From Apostichopus japonicus (Eukaryota > Echinodermata > Holothuroidea > Aspidochirotida > Stichopodidae): a stretch of DNA of 64,000 bases. The stretch's first letter is position 1. Each line of letters starts with the position of its first letter. Under the pieces are notes generated by a model. That model did no database searches. It was not told the origin of the DNA and saw only the letters and a program-made list of their open reading frames with translations. Made by a program: the position numbers and the translations under genes. Positions 9,434-27,676 of the stretch are shown here, piece by piece. Where the stretch lies: the NCBI RefSeq assembly GCF_037975245.1, contig NC_092568.1, positions 31,139,501-31,203,500 on the forward strand, written 5' to 3'.

Positions 9434-11245
9434 ATTTACATATCCAGTAACAGTAGAAGAAGTTTTAAAAGTTGCTCACACAAATGTGAAACCAAACAAA
9501 GCAGCAGGCTATGATGACTTTAAGCCAGGTATTATCAAACAAGTTATCCCATACATTGTAAAGCCTTTAACTCATCTCTGCAATATTTCTTTTAACACCG
9601 GCATTTTTCCGGATAAGCTTAAAATAGCAAAGGTAAAACCAATCTTTAAAAAAGGAGACCCCAGTCATTTTGAGAATTACCGCCCTATATCTTTATTGTC
9701 AGTCTTTTCAAAAATCATTGAACGATTAATGTTTAATCGTATATACAGTTTTCTATGTAAATATAATGTTCTTAATAACGAGCAGTACGGATTTCGTCCT
9801 GACCATTCTACAGAATTAGCTTTAGCAGATGCAGTCAACAATATTTATAATAGTCTTGATAAGAATAATACCTGTGTAGGCGTATTTCTCGACCTATCCA
9901 AAGCCTTTGACACCATCGATCACAAAATATTACTAAGTAAATTATTTTTTTTATGGTATCAGAGGAACAACCCTAAATTGGCTAGATAGTTATCTTTCAA
10001 ATAGATACCAGTACACTTTATATAAAAATTCTAAATCTGAACTTGCTAAAATCGCTTGCGGAGTTCCTCAGGGTTCTATACTAGGTCCATTACTATTTAT
10101 AATTTATGTCAATGATATCGTTAATGTCTCCGATATTGCTAAAACAATATTATTTGCCGACGACACAAATATTTTCTTCGATTCCCAAAATCTACTCTCA
10201 TCACATAAAACTGTTTCTACTGAACTAACTAAATTTTCCAGCTGGTTTGCAGCAAACAAATTATCTCTTAACATAGAAAAAACTAATTATATGGTGTTTA
10301 ATGCTAGTCACTCATTCAGATGGGATCACAATATTACCATGAATGATAAAATTATTAATCGGGTTAACACTACTAAGTTCTTGGGTGTACACATAGACAA
10401 TAAACTTTCGTGGCGTGATCACATATCAGCAGTCTGTAACAGAGTGGCTAGAAACACTGGTATTATATGCAAATTAAAACATCATTTACCTCCAAATATA
10501 CTCAGAACACTCTATATAACTCTGATTTTACCCCAAATAACTTATTGCACGACTATTTGGTCAGGAACCTATTCTACAAATCTTAATCACCTATGTGTCC
10601 TCCAGAAGAGAGCTATCCGCCATATATCACATGCTGCACCACGTGATCATACTACCCCATTATACAAAAGATTAAATTTATTAAAACTAAATGATATTAT
10701 AAGAGTCCAGCTTGCAACATTTGCATATAAAGCATGGAATGGATTGCTACCCGAGGCTTTTAAAGATTTTATATATAGTAATAGACTAATCCACAACCAT
10801 CAAACACGCCTTTGTAATAACGCCCATGTTTTATCCCAACGAAGTACTTTAAGTTCTTTTAACCCTCGTATTCGTGCTATAAAAACGTGGAATAATCTCC
10901 AGGATAATGTTAAGAATAAGCCTTCTTACTCTATATTCAAAAGGAATCTCCAAACTGTAATTATTTCTCACTATTGATGGATTTATTCTTGTGTGTGTTT
11001 GCGATTAAGATCATTATAAAGATTGTAAGGATTGCTTATTAACATAATTAATTTCAAGTAAAGTCAATTCGATTATTTCATCATTGTAGATGCTACTATT
11101 AACTTTTCTTTTTCTATTCTTAAGTTTTTCTTTCTTTTTCTTTTTGGGGAGTCTCCTACTTTGTTAAGCCTTACAGGCTTTATAGGAGACTTCCCGTCAC
11201 ACTGTAAATTGTGATGAAACAAATAAATATACAAATATACAAATA
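9434..11245 (+). mobile_element. 5'-truncated Jockey/CR1-group LINE inserted in the tRNA array
   Basis: The array flank GTCAAACATTTAC is interrupted and resumes as CAGTATTTATCG after 1.8 kb. The insert encodes only the reverse transcriptase and C-terminal part of ORF2. It ends in a hairpin (GTCTCCTA/TAGGAGAC) and an AAATATAC-type microsatellite tail. There is little or no target-site duplication. No endonuclease or ORF1 is present, as expected for 5'-truncated retrotransposition. Clade is judged from the RT motif style and is not certain. Confidence 0.88.
9435..10977 (+). pseudogene. LINE ORF2 fragment (reverse transcriptase), one frameshift
   Basis: The translation shows RT block A (FLDLSKAFDTIDH), block B (GVPQGSILGPLLF) and block C (FADDTN). 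A C-terminal region (NTTKFLGVHIDNKLSW) typical of non-LTR RTs runs to a stop at 10975-10977. The frame shifts at the T-run near 9945-9952: the upstream frame terminates at 9989, and a second open frame carries blocks B and C. It lacks the upstream endonuclease. A single frameshift in a homopolymer with otherwise open frames suggests a fairly young copy, or a sequencing error. Confidence 0.87.
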
Positions 11246-11267
11246 CCAGTATTTATCGATGTCATGA

Positions 11268-11549
11268 ACTTGTTTTGTTAAGCCTGTATTGTTAAGCTTG
11301 TTTTGTTAAGTCATCAACTGTTTTGTTAAGCCAGCATAGGCTATTCAGAAGACTTCCATTCACATTGTAAAATGTATGTGAAAAAACAAATAAATGAATG
11401 AATGAAATTGATGTTATTGATGACATTGCTTAATATAAGCTTGTTTTGTTAAGTCATCAACTGTTTTGTTAAGCCAGCATAGGCTTTTCAGAAGACTTCC
11501 ATTCACATTGTAAAATGTATGTGAAAAAACAAATAAATGAATGAATGAA
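11268..11549 (+). repeat. LINE 3'-tail block 4 in the array
   Basis: It lies only about 20 bp after the end of the truncated LINE, because that LINE inserted in the short flank between a tRNA gene and this pre-existing block. Confidence 0.8.
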
Positions 11550-11586
11550 GTTGATGTTATTGATGAGATTGCTTTATATTCAGTGT

Positions 11587-11672
11587 CCTTCGATAGCTCA
11601 GTTGGTAGAGCGGGAGACTGTAGTTAGATGGAAGACATCTCTAGGTCGCTGGTTCGATTCCGGCTCGAAGGA
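11587..11672 (+). tRNA. tRNA-Tyr(GUA), consensus copy
   Basis: Exons and intron are consensus. This is the first gene after the LINE and its adjoining LINE-tail block. Confidence 0.93.
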
Positions 11673-11950
11673 TTCCTTTTGCAAAAGTCAAACATTTACC
11701 AGTATTTATCGACGTCATCAACTTGTAGCTCTATTTCAATAGCATTATGCTCCGGTGAAAACATGCACTGTAGATTTAGTTTTTACGATGTAATACCCAC
11801 ACAAACACAGTGGAGAGGAGGGGGGGAGGGGATGTTGACGACCCTGAAATCCACAACTGATTTAGATTTGGTTTGCATCATGTTCTTCGAATATTTTAAC
11901 AAAAGGGTCCTAAATTCATGTTATTGATGAGATTGCTTAATATTCAGTGT

Positions 11951-12036
11951 CCTTCGATAGCTCAGTTGGTAGAGCGGGAGACTGTAGTTAGATGGAAGAC
12001 ATCTCTAGGTGGCTGGTTCGATTCCGGCTCGAAGGA
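11951..12036 (+). tRNA. tRNA-Tyr(GUA), C48G variant
   Basis: GGTGG replaces GGTCG in the variable region, and a LINE-tail block follows. Confidence 0.83.
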
Positions 12037-12084
12037 TTCCTTTTGCAAAAGTCAAACATTTACCAGTATTTACCGATTTCATGA

Positions 12085-12366
12085 ACTTGTTTTGTTAAGC
12101 CTGTATTGTTAAGCTTGTTTTGTTAAGTCATCAACTGTTTTGTTAAGCCAGCATAGGCTATTCAGAAGACTTCCATTCACATTGTAAAATGTATGTGAAA
12201 AAAACAAATAAATGAATGAATGAAATTGATGTTATTGATGACATTGCTTAATATAAGCTTGTTTTGTTAAGTCATCAACTGTTTTGTTAAGCCAGCATAG
12301 GCTTTTCAGAAGACTTCCATTCACATTGTAAAATGTATGTGAAAAAACAAATAAATGAATGAATGA
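12085..12366 (+). repeat. LINE 3'-tail block 5 in the array
   Basis: It follows a C48G tRNA. The flank reads TACCGATTTCATG where earlier blocks have TATCGATGTCATG. Confidence 0.8.
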
Positions 12367-12404
12367 AGTTGATGTTATTGATGAGATTGCTTTATATTCA
12401 GTGT

Positions 12405-12490
12405 CCTTCGATAGCTCAGTTGGTAGAGCGGGAGACTGTAGTTAGATGGAAGACATCTCTAGGTCGCTGGTTCGATTCCGGCTCGAAGGA
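12405..12490 (+). tRNA. tRNA-Tyr(GUA), consensus copy
   Basis: Exons and intron are consensus. Confidence 0.93.
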
Positions 12491-12767
12491 TTCCTTTTGC
12501 AAAAGTCAAACATTTACCAGTATTTATCGACGTCATCAACTTGTAGCTCTATTTCAATAGCATTATGCTCCGGTGAAAACATGCACTGTAGATTTAGTTT
12601 TTACGATGTAATACCCACACAAACACAGTGGAGAGCGGGGAAGGGGATGTTGACGACCCTGAAATCCACAACTGGCTTAGGTTTGGTTTGCAAGATGTTC
12701 TTCGAATATTTTAACAAAAAAGGGTCGTAAATTCATGTTATTTATGAGATTGCTTAATATTCAGTGT

Positions 12768-12853
12768 CCTTCGATAGCTCAGTTGGTAGAGCGGGAGATT
12801 GTAGTTAGATGGAAAACATCTCTAGGTCGCTGGTTCGATTCCGGCTCGAAGGA
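12768..12853 (+). tRNA. tRNA-Tyr(GUA), C32U and intron variant
   Basis: The loop begins TTGTAG, so position 32 is T, and the intron reads TTAGATGGAAAAC. All stems are kept. Confidence 0.85.
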
Positions 12854-13130
12854 TTCCTTTTGCAAAAGTCAAACATTTACCAGTATTTATCGACGTCATC
12901 AACTTGTAGCTCTATTTCAATAGCATTATGCTCCGGTGAAAACATGCACTATAGATTTAGTTTTTACGATGTAATACCCACACAAACACAGTGGAGAGGG
13001 GGGGGGGGGCTGTTGACGACCCTGAAATCCACAACTGATTTAGATTTGGTTTGCAAGATGTTCTTCGAATATTTTAACAAAAACGGGTCGTAAATTCATG
13101 TTATTGATGAGATTGCTTAATATTCAGTGT

Positions 13131-13216
13131 CCTTCGATAGCTCAGTTGGTAGAGCGGGAGACTATAGTTAGATGGAAGACATCTCTAGGTCGCTGGTTTG
13201 ATTCCGGCTCGAAGGA
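13131..13216 (+). tRNA. tRNA-Tyr-like gene with AUA anticodon
   Basis: The anticodon loop reads CTATAGA, so G34 becomes A and the anticodon is AUA. The T loop also reads TTTGATT, with C56 lost. C56 normally pairs with G19, so folding and the B box should both suffer. Confidence 0.78.
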
Positions 13217-13499
13217 TTCCTTTTGCAAAAGTCAAACATTTACCAGTATTTATCGACGTCATCAACTTGTAGCTCTATTTCAATAGCATTATGCTCCGGT
13301 GAAAACATGCACTGTAGATTTAGTTTTTACGATGTAATACCCACACAAACACAGTGGAGAGGGGGGGGGGGGGAAAGGGGATGTTGACGACCTTGAAATC
13401 CACAACTGATTTAGATTTGGTTTGCATCATGTTCTTCGAATATTTTAACAAAATGGTCCTAAATTCATGTTATTGATGAGATTGCTTAATATTCAGTGT

Positions 13500-13585
13500 C
13501 CTTCGATAGCTCAGTTGGTAGAGCGGGAGACTGTAGTTAGATGGAAGACATCTCTAGGTGGCTGGTTCGATTCCGGCTCGAAGGA
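13500..13585 (+). tRNA. tRNA-Tyr(GUA), C48G variant
   Basis: GGTGG replaces GGTCG, and a LINE-tail block follows. Confidence 0.83.
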
Positions 13586-13633
13586 TTCCTTTTGCAAAAG
13601 TCAAACATTTACCAGTATTTATCGATTTCATGA

Positions 13634-13916
13634 ATTTGTTTTGTTAAGCCTGTATTGTTAAGCTTGTTTTGTTAAGTCATCAACTGTTTTGTTAAGCCAG
13701 CATAGGCTATTCAGAAGACTTCCATTCACATTGTAAAATGTATGTGAAAAAAACAAATAAATGAATGAATGAAATTGATGTTATTGATGAGATTGCTTAA
13801 TATAAGCTTGTTTTGTTAAGTCATCAACTGTTTTGTTAAGCCAGCATAGGCTTTTCAGAAGACTTCCATTCACATTGTAAAATGTATGTGAAAAAACAAA
13901 TAAATGAATGAATGAA
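13634..13916 (+). repeat. LINE 3'-tail block 6 in the array
   Basis: It has the same layout as block 5, follows another C48G tRNA, and has one changed base at its start (ATTTGTTTTG). Confidence 0.8.
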
Positions 13917-13953
13917 GTTGATGTTATTGATGAGATTGCTTTATATTCAGTGT

Positions 13954-14039
13954 CCTTCAATAGCTCAGTTGGTAGAGCGGGAGACTGTAGTTAGATGGAA
14001 GACATCTCTAGGTCGCTGGTTCGATTCCGGCTCGAAGGA
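13954..14039 (+). tRNA. tRNA-Tyr(GUA), acceptor-stem variant
   Basis: The 5' acceptor strand reads CCTTCAA, so pair 6-67 is mismatched. Everything else is consensus. Confidence 0.82.
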
Positions 14040-14316
14040 TTCCTTTTGCAAAAGTCAAACATTTACCAGTATTTATCGACGTCATCAACTTGTAGCTCTA
14101 TTTCAATGGCATTATGCTCCTGTGAAAACATGCAGTGTAGATTTAGTTTTTACGATGTAATACCCACACAAACACAGTGGAGAGGGGGGAGGGGGGTGTT
14201 GACGACCCTGAAATCCACAACTGATTTAGATTTGGTTTGCATCATGTTCTTCGAATATTTTAACAAAAAAGGGTCGTAAATTCATGTTATTTATGAGATT
14301 GCTTAATATTCAGTGT

Positions 14317-14402
14317 CCTTCGATAGCTCAGTTGGTAGAGCGGGAGACTGTAGTTAGATGGAAAACATCTCTAGGTCGCTGGTTCGATTCCGGCTCGAAG
14401 GA
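14317..14402 (+). tRNA. tRNA-Tyr(GUA), consensus exons with intron variant
   Basis: Only the intron differs (GGAAAAC). The mature tRNA would match consensus. Confidence 0.92.
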
Positions 14403-14678
14403 TTCCTTTTGCAAAGTCAAACATTTACCAGTATTTATCGACGTCATCAACTAATTGTAGCTCTATTGCAATAACATTATGCTCCGGTGAAAACATGCAC
14501 TATAGATTTAGTTTTTACGATGTAATACCCACACAAACACAGTGGAGAGGGGGGGGGGGGGGTTGACGACCCTGAAATCCACAACTGATTTAGATTTGGT
14601 TTGCAAGATGTTCTTCGAATATTTTAACAATAGGGTCCTAAATTCATGTTATTGATGAGATTGGTTAATATTCAGTGT

Positions 14679-14764
14679 CCTTCGATAGCTCAGTTGGTAG
14701 AGCGGGAGACTGTAGTTAGATGGAAGACATCTCTAGGTCGCTGGTTCGATTCCGGCTCGAAGGA
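14679..14764 (+). tRNA. tRNA-Tyr(GUA), consensus copy
   Basis: Exons and intron are consensus; the upstream flank has the GGTTAATATT form. Confidence 0.93.
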
Positions 14765-15040
14765 TTCCTTTTGCAAAAGTCAAACATTTACCAGTATTTA
14801 TCGACGTCATCAACTTGTAGCTCTATTTCAATAGCATTATGCTCCGGTGAAAACATGCACTATAGATTTAGTTTTTACGATGTAATACCCACACAAACAC
14901 AGTGGAGAGGGGGGGGGGGCTGTTGACGACCCTGAAATCCACAACTGATTTAGATTTGGTTTGCAAGATATTCTTCGAATATTTTAACAAAAACGGGTCG
15001 TAAATTCATGTTATTGATGAGATTGCTTAATATTCAGTGT

Positions 15041-15126
15041 CCTTCGATAGCTCAGTTGGTAGAGCGGGAGACTGTAGTTAGATGGAAGACATCTCTAGGT
15101 CGCTGGTTCGATTCCGGCTCGAAGGA
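15041..15126 (+). tRNA. tRNA-Tyr(GUA), consensus copy
   Basis: Exons and intron are consensus. Confidence 0.93.
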
Positions 15127-15405
15127 TTCCTTTTGCAAAAGTCAAACATTTACCAGTATTTATCGACGTCATCAACTTGTAGCTCTATTTCAATAGCATT
15201 ATGCTCCGGTGAAAACATGCACTGTAGATTTAGTTTTTACGATGTAATACCCACACAAACACAGTGGAGAGGGGGGGGGGAAGGGGATGTTGACGACCTT
15301 GAAATCCACAACTGATTTAGATTTGGTTTGCATCATGTTCTTCGAATATTTTAACAAAATGGTCCTAAATTCATGTTATTGATGAGATTGCTTAATATTC
15401 AGTGT

Positions 15406-15491
15406 CCTTCGATAGCTCAGTTGGTAGAGCGGGAGACTGTAGTTAGATGGAAGACATCTCTAGGTCGCTGGTTCGATTCCGGCTCGAAGGA
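15406..15491 (+). tRNA. tRNA-Tyr(GUA), consensus copy
   Basis: Exons are consensus. The G-run of the next spacer is interrupted by a single T. Confidence 0.93.
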
Positions 15492-15764
15492 TTCCTTTTG
15501 CAAAAGTCAAACATTTACCAGTATTTATCGACGTCATCAACTTGTAGCTCTATTTCAATAGCATTATGCTCCGGTGAAAACATGCACTATAGATTTAGTT
15601 TTTACGATGTAATACCCACACAAACACAGTGGAGAGGGGGGTGGGGGGTTGACGACCCTGAAATCCACAACTGATTTAGATTTGGTTTGCATCATGTTCT
15701 TCGAATATTTTAACAAAAGGGTCCTAAATTCATGTTATTGATGAGATTGCTTAATATTCAGTGT

Positions 15765-15850
15765 CCTTCGATAGCTCAGTTGGTAGAGCGGGAGACTGTA
15801 GTTAGATGGAAGACATCTCTAGGTGGCTGGTTCGATTCCGGCTCGAAGGA
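15765..15850 (+). tRNA. tRNA-Tyr(GUA), C48G variant
   Basis: GGTGG replaces GGTCG, and the last LINE-tail block of the array follows. Confidence 0.83.
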
Positions 15851-15898
15851 TTCCTTTTGCAAAAGTCAAACATTTACCAGTATTTATCGATTTCATGA

Positions 15899-16182
15899 AC
15901 TTGTTTTGTTAAGCCTGTATTGTTAAGCTTGTTTTGTTAAGTCATCAACTGTTTTGTTAAGCCAGCATAGGCTATTCAGAAGACTTCCGTTCACATTGTA
16001 AAATGTATGTGAAAAAAAAACAAATAAATGAATGAATGAAATTGATGTTATTGATGAGATTGCTTAATATAAGCTTGTTTTGTTAAGTCATCAACTGTTT
16101 TGTTAAGCCAGCATAGGCTTTTCAGAAGACTTCCATTCACATTGTAAAATGTATGTGAAAAACAAATAAATGAATGAATGAA
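15899..16182 (+). repeat. LINE 3'-tail block 7 in the array
   Basis: It is the last block, with a longer A-run in the first tail. It is followed by three ordinary units before the array ends. Confidence 0.8.
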
Positions 16183-16219
16183 GTTGATGTTATTGATGAG
16201 ATTGCTTTATATTCAGTGT

Positions 16220-16305
16220 CCTTCGATAGCTCAGTTGGTAGAGCGGGAGACTGTAGTTAGATGGAAGACATCTCTAGGTCGCTGGTTCGATTCCGGCTCG
16301 AAGGA
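16220..16305 (+). tRNA. tRNA-Tyr(GUA), consensus copy
   Basis: Exons and intron are consensus. Confidence 0.93.
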
Positions 16306-16582
16306 TTCCTTTTGCAAAAGTCAAACATTTACCAGTATTTATCGACGTCATTAACTTGTAGCTCTATTTCAATAGCATTATGCTCCGGTGAAAACATGCA
16401 CTATAGATTTAGTTTTTACGATGTAATACCCACACAAACACAGTGGAGAGGGGGGAAGGGGATATTGACGACCCTGAAATCCACAACTGATTTAGATTTG
16501 GTTTGCAAGATGTTCTTCGAATATTTTAACAAAAAAGGGTCGTAAATTCATGTTATTTATGAGATTGCTTAATATTCAGTGT

Positions 16583-16668
16583 CCTTCGATAGCTCAGTTG
16601 GTAGAGCGGGAGACTGTAGTTAGATGGAAGACATCTCTAGGTCGCTGGTTCGATTCCGGCTCGAAGGA
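16583..16668 (+). tRNA. tRNA-Tyr(GUA), consensus copy
   Basis: Exons and intron are consensus. Confidence 0.93.
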
Positions 16669-16945
16669 TTCCTTTTGCAAAAGTCAAACATTTACCAGTA
16701 TTTATCGACGTCATCAACTTGTAGCTCTATTTCAATAGCATTATGCTCCGGTGAAAACATGCACTGTAGATTTAGTTTTTACGATGTAATACCCACACAA
16801 ACACAGTGGAGAGGGGGGAGGGGGGTGTTGACGACCCTGAAATCCACAACTGATTTAGATTTGGTTTGCATCATGTTCTTCGAATATTTTAACAAAAAAG
16901 GGTCGTAAATTCATGTTATTTATGAGATTGCTTAATATTCAGTGT

Positions 16946-17031
16946 CCTTCGATAGCTCAGTTGGTAGAGCGGGAGACTGTAGTTAGATGGAAGACATCTC
17001 TAGGTCGCTGGTTCGATTCCGGCTCGAAGGA
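16946..17031 (+). tRNA. tRNA-Tyr(GUA), consensus copy, last of the array
   Basis: Exons and intron are consensus. Its spacer is cut at the G-run near 17188, where unique sequence begins. Confidence 0.93.
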
Positions 17032-17188
17032 TTCCTTTTGCAAAAGTCAAACATTTACCAGTATTTATCGACGTCATCAACTAATTGTAGCTCTATTTCA
17101 ATAGCATTATGCTCTGGTGAAAACATGCACTATAGATTTAGTTTTTACGATGTAATACCCACACAAACACAGTGGAGAGGGGTGGGGA

Positions 17189-17814
17189 CCACATAATTTG
17201 AATAATGGTTCGTATAATAAATTTATAACGTAGAGATTTCATTACGTTTTGGCTACATTAATTCAAAATAACACTTTTATGAATAAAGATAAATGAAGAC
17301 AAAATACAAAAAATTAAGAACATTATGGGCAATATTGTCTCTGTTTGTTAGGTATGGTATTCCACTGTTCATCGTGCAATAAAATAACCTTTCAGATAAA
17401 ATTAATTTTCCCTCCAAACTGTAGCATGTTAAGAAATTATTCAATTTTATTAAAGAATCCTTATTCCAGGGATGAGCCTGGCCTTCCCCTCCCCCCCCTC
17501 TCCCCAACAAAAAATATATTCACTGAATTACCTTTCAGGGAGTACTAGGGCTACCTCAACTTAAAAGCCAAAACAGTTGGATTTCAGCTTGGCTACGGTG
17601 GGGTCAAGGGGAGAAACCCTTGAAAACAGTAAGCATTAGCTGGCTAGGCATTTACTGATTTAGATATATTTAGCCTGCCGGGTTAGGTACTTAGGTTATG
17701 GCCCTCCAATTCACAGAAAATGGGAGAATTTGAAATGAGACAATACAATGTGTCAATGAGGCTGCATGTGATGCTATGAGACTTCAAGGTCAAAGCTGTG
17801 TAGTTTCTTTGTTA
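17189..17814. other. Unique AT-rich spacer between array and SARS2
   Basis: Sequence identity to the tRNA units stops at the G-run and AT-rich unique DNA follows. I see no gene here. The short open frames have no coding character. Confidence 0.6.
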
Positions 17815-17820
17815 TTTATT
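17815..17820 (-). promoter_or_regulatory. Candidate SARS2 polyadenylation signal
   Basis: TTTATT on the plus strand reads AATAAA on the SARS2 strand, about 360 bp after the stop codon. No closer hexamer stood out. Confidence 0.45.
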
Positions 17821-18177
17821 ACAAGGCCTCAGTAAGCAGCAACAAACATTGATTGAGCGAGCTTAAAAGAAACATTGATTGAGAATGCTCAGATGCAGAA
17901 TATGGTACAAACATAAAAGTAAGGGTGGTAATGGAGTTAATGCTTCCTTTAACTGAACATAATTTGAGCAACAAACTATCCCCAGGTCTATAATTCTGAT
18001 ATGGAAATGCGTTTAAAATCCCTCTTTTAGGATCAATTTCACATATGTTATGAAATGTGTTACTAATGTCAGGGAAATTTTCCCCGAAGTTCATATGCAC
18101 ACACGGTGCTTGTTCTTATTGTTTACATTAATGCACTTGTACAAAAGTGTGAGTTATTGAACTACATTCAATTAAAA

Positions 18178-25704
<7,527 letters not shown>

Positions 25705-25859
25705 TGTTGGTTAACCGTGCCGCCCTATTTATCGTTCACTGTGGAAGGAAGCAGTCACCAAACCATTTAAACCTCTATTTAAACTTGTTAGTACATCATG
25801 AAAACTGTACATGTACAACAAATTCTTGGCCTAAATCAGTTCGAACAAATTTGCATCAA

Positions 25860-26225
25860 TTAAAGGGTGTGAAGAATCGCGCACAAAGAAGCGTCTCATG
25901 CCGATAATCTGTCCTAGTTTCGAATGAGGTGGAACAGAAGTGTTAGACACCACCATCGATCCCAGAAGTACACACACAGCTTGCTACCGTCGGTAATTAG
26001 ACACTAGTGTATGGTCAATACATACAGCTACGGTCAATACCCACAACACAGTGTACATAGCAGCGTTGACATCTCAGGTCTAGATAAAAGATAACAAGGT
26101 ATCATGTTTCATTATACTGTCTGCATTTTGTGGCGACAAGAAGAAAAGGTCATATGCAAGCAAGGGAAAGTTAACTTTTTCAGAGCGCGGCACACGGTTT
26201 TGGGGCGAGTCTTCGATGCCTTTAA
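25860..26225 (+). mobile_element. TTAA-flanked MITE, copy 1
   Basis: The ends form an inverted repeat, TTAAAGGGTGTGAAGA at the left and TCTTCGATGCCTTTAA at the right, bounded by TTAA. The interior has no ORF. It shares long stretches with the elements at 37585 and 56724. TTAA targets with AGG-like termini suggest a Kolobok or piggyBac type, which is inference. Confidence 0.75.
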
Positions 26226-26344
26226 TTCTTAGAGTCATGTGCTATATGTGGGCACATACCCAAACTCAGATGGGTATATTTTGTGTCCATTGGCATTAAT
26301 GTAAATAGATCAATAAATTATATCAACATTAGTCTACTTTGTAT

Positions 26345-26445
26345 TTAGCCTTGTCATTTAGCCTTTGAAGAAGATCTTGCTAGGATTGAAACGTCAGGCC
26401 AACTTATTTTTACACATTCTCCTACACAGGCTCTCTAGTGGATAA
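26345..26445 (+). repeat. Dispersed repeat fragment (relative at 21465)
   Basis: The segment GAAGAAGATCTTGCTAGGATTG...CTCCTACACAGGCTCTC shares its core with the inverted fragment in SARS2 intron 6. It is probably a retroposon 3' end. Confidence 0.5.
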
Positions 26446-27676
26446 GCAGTGTGCCAACAGTTTTATTTTATTTTTACTTTGTATTTAGAGCAAATTAGCC
26501 TATGGAAATATCCCTGTTTAACACTTGTACTATGTAACTCCTAGCATGTGCACGCAAAAGACAAATTGAGCAATCAATTCCTACCCGACTATACCGTCTA
26601 ATGCAACATAATAAAATAACTGGACTTCTAAATCGGTTGTGCAAAGAAGTTGAAATCAAATCCAACTAGGCTATGCCCCTCACATATTGTAGGCCTATTC
26701 CAAGGCTTTCGCGCAGTTAACTTAGGCCTAACACTATGATAAGTGAACAGGGACAAGGGAAACTGTCAAGTATAGGAGTCCGAAACATTTTAAATATACA
26801 AGACATCAAGAACCACTTCCAAAGTTTTCAAGACCCATAACTAGCATATATTTTACTTCAGTCTGGACGAAATAATGATCACCGTAACGTTTACTGTACC
26901 TGGTATTTCGCAAAACTACTACTAGTGTGTATGCCAAAGATAATGTGACATTGATCTAGCTTTGAATTACTACGGAACACACATGTGTGTGTGTATACAT
27001 TCGCTGTTCACAACATTTGACCTCTGATTCTGAGGCGCTAAGACATATCACGCACTTATCATATCACTGTCCCTGGAACCGAATCGGGCCGAGGTGACTG
27101 CTAATTAAGTACCATTGTCAGGTAAGAGTACCCTTTCGATTTTTTTTTTAACTCTAACGTAAACTAACAATCAGGAGCGAGTATGAACTGCAAGCTGTCA
27201 TTTTACGCTACATTCACTGCTCTGCCAAATTTCATACAACCCCTGTGATTGTGAAAACAGCATAGCGTACACTGTACAAGTCGTGCTACTGTAAATAGGC
27301 CTCACTCGAACTTCGAAGCCTAACTTAAGTTGATATGTACGTAGGCAATGCCTATCAATATCACTCAAATGTATACCAATCAACAGGATTGAGATTATTT
27401 TAGGCCGAAGAGTCGTACTAGAAACGCTTTCTGATCGATCAGTGTCACTTCAATGCTGCTGCTAGCTAGTGTAACTTGTGAAATGTTGTGAAATATGTGC
27501 AGTAGACTTTAGTACTACAGTATTAATATGTTGCTGTAACTATTAACTAAGATCTCATGCCAAGCAGTTTGCTACTACTACTAGCACTACCAGCCTCATT
27601 TTATCTTCTTTTGCCTGTCACTGCATATTTTTCTTCACGACAGTTTTTCTATCTGGGATGAAAATTTGCATCCCGA

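Larger units (their letters stand above)
1..17188 (+). repeat. Tandem array of ~365-bp units, each with a tRNA-Tyr(GUA) gene
   Basis: Forty-one head-to-tail units run in one orientation. The first is cut by the window edge and the last stops inside its spacer. Each unit has a tRNA cloverleaf: acceptor CCTTCGA/TCGAAGG, D stem GCTC/GAGC, anticodon loop CTGTAGA, T arm with TTCGATT, and discriminator A. A 13-nt intron (TTAGATGGAAGAC) sits after position 37, as is usual for eukaryotic tRNA-Tyr. Five bases after the discriminator is TTTT, a Pol III terminator. The spacer of about 275 bp carries a variable G-run and an AT-rich block before the next gene. A- and B-box internal promoters are intact in most copies. 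The sequence shows the array directly; expression of any copy is inference. Confidence 0.96.
25705..27676. promoter_or_regulatory. Divergent SARS2/FH intergenic region
   Basis: About 2 kb separates the two start codons, which point away from each other. It should hold both promoters, but I recognise no TATA box. It contains a MITE starting 156 bp from the SARS2 ATG and a dispersed repeat near 26345. Confidence 0.5.

Noticed and set aside
1-17188. CRISPR array
   Set aside because: The repeats are 365 bp, not 25-40 bp, and the spacers are themselves repeated. The window is eukaryotic.
433-17196. Dozens of 60-99 aa open frames such as those containing SIAQLVERETVVRWK
   Set aside because: They are translations of the tRNA-Tyr gene and its spacer. 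The same segment is a cloverleaf with A/B boxes and a Pol III terminator, so these are not proteins.
17819-18100. 93-aa minus-strand open frame
   Set aside because: It lies just past the SARS2 stop, in the probable 3' UTR, and has no recognisable motif.
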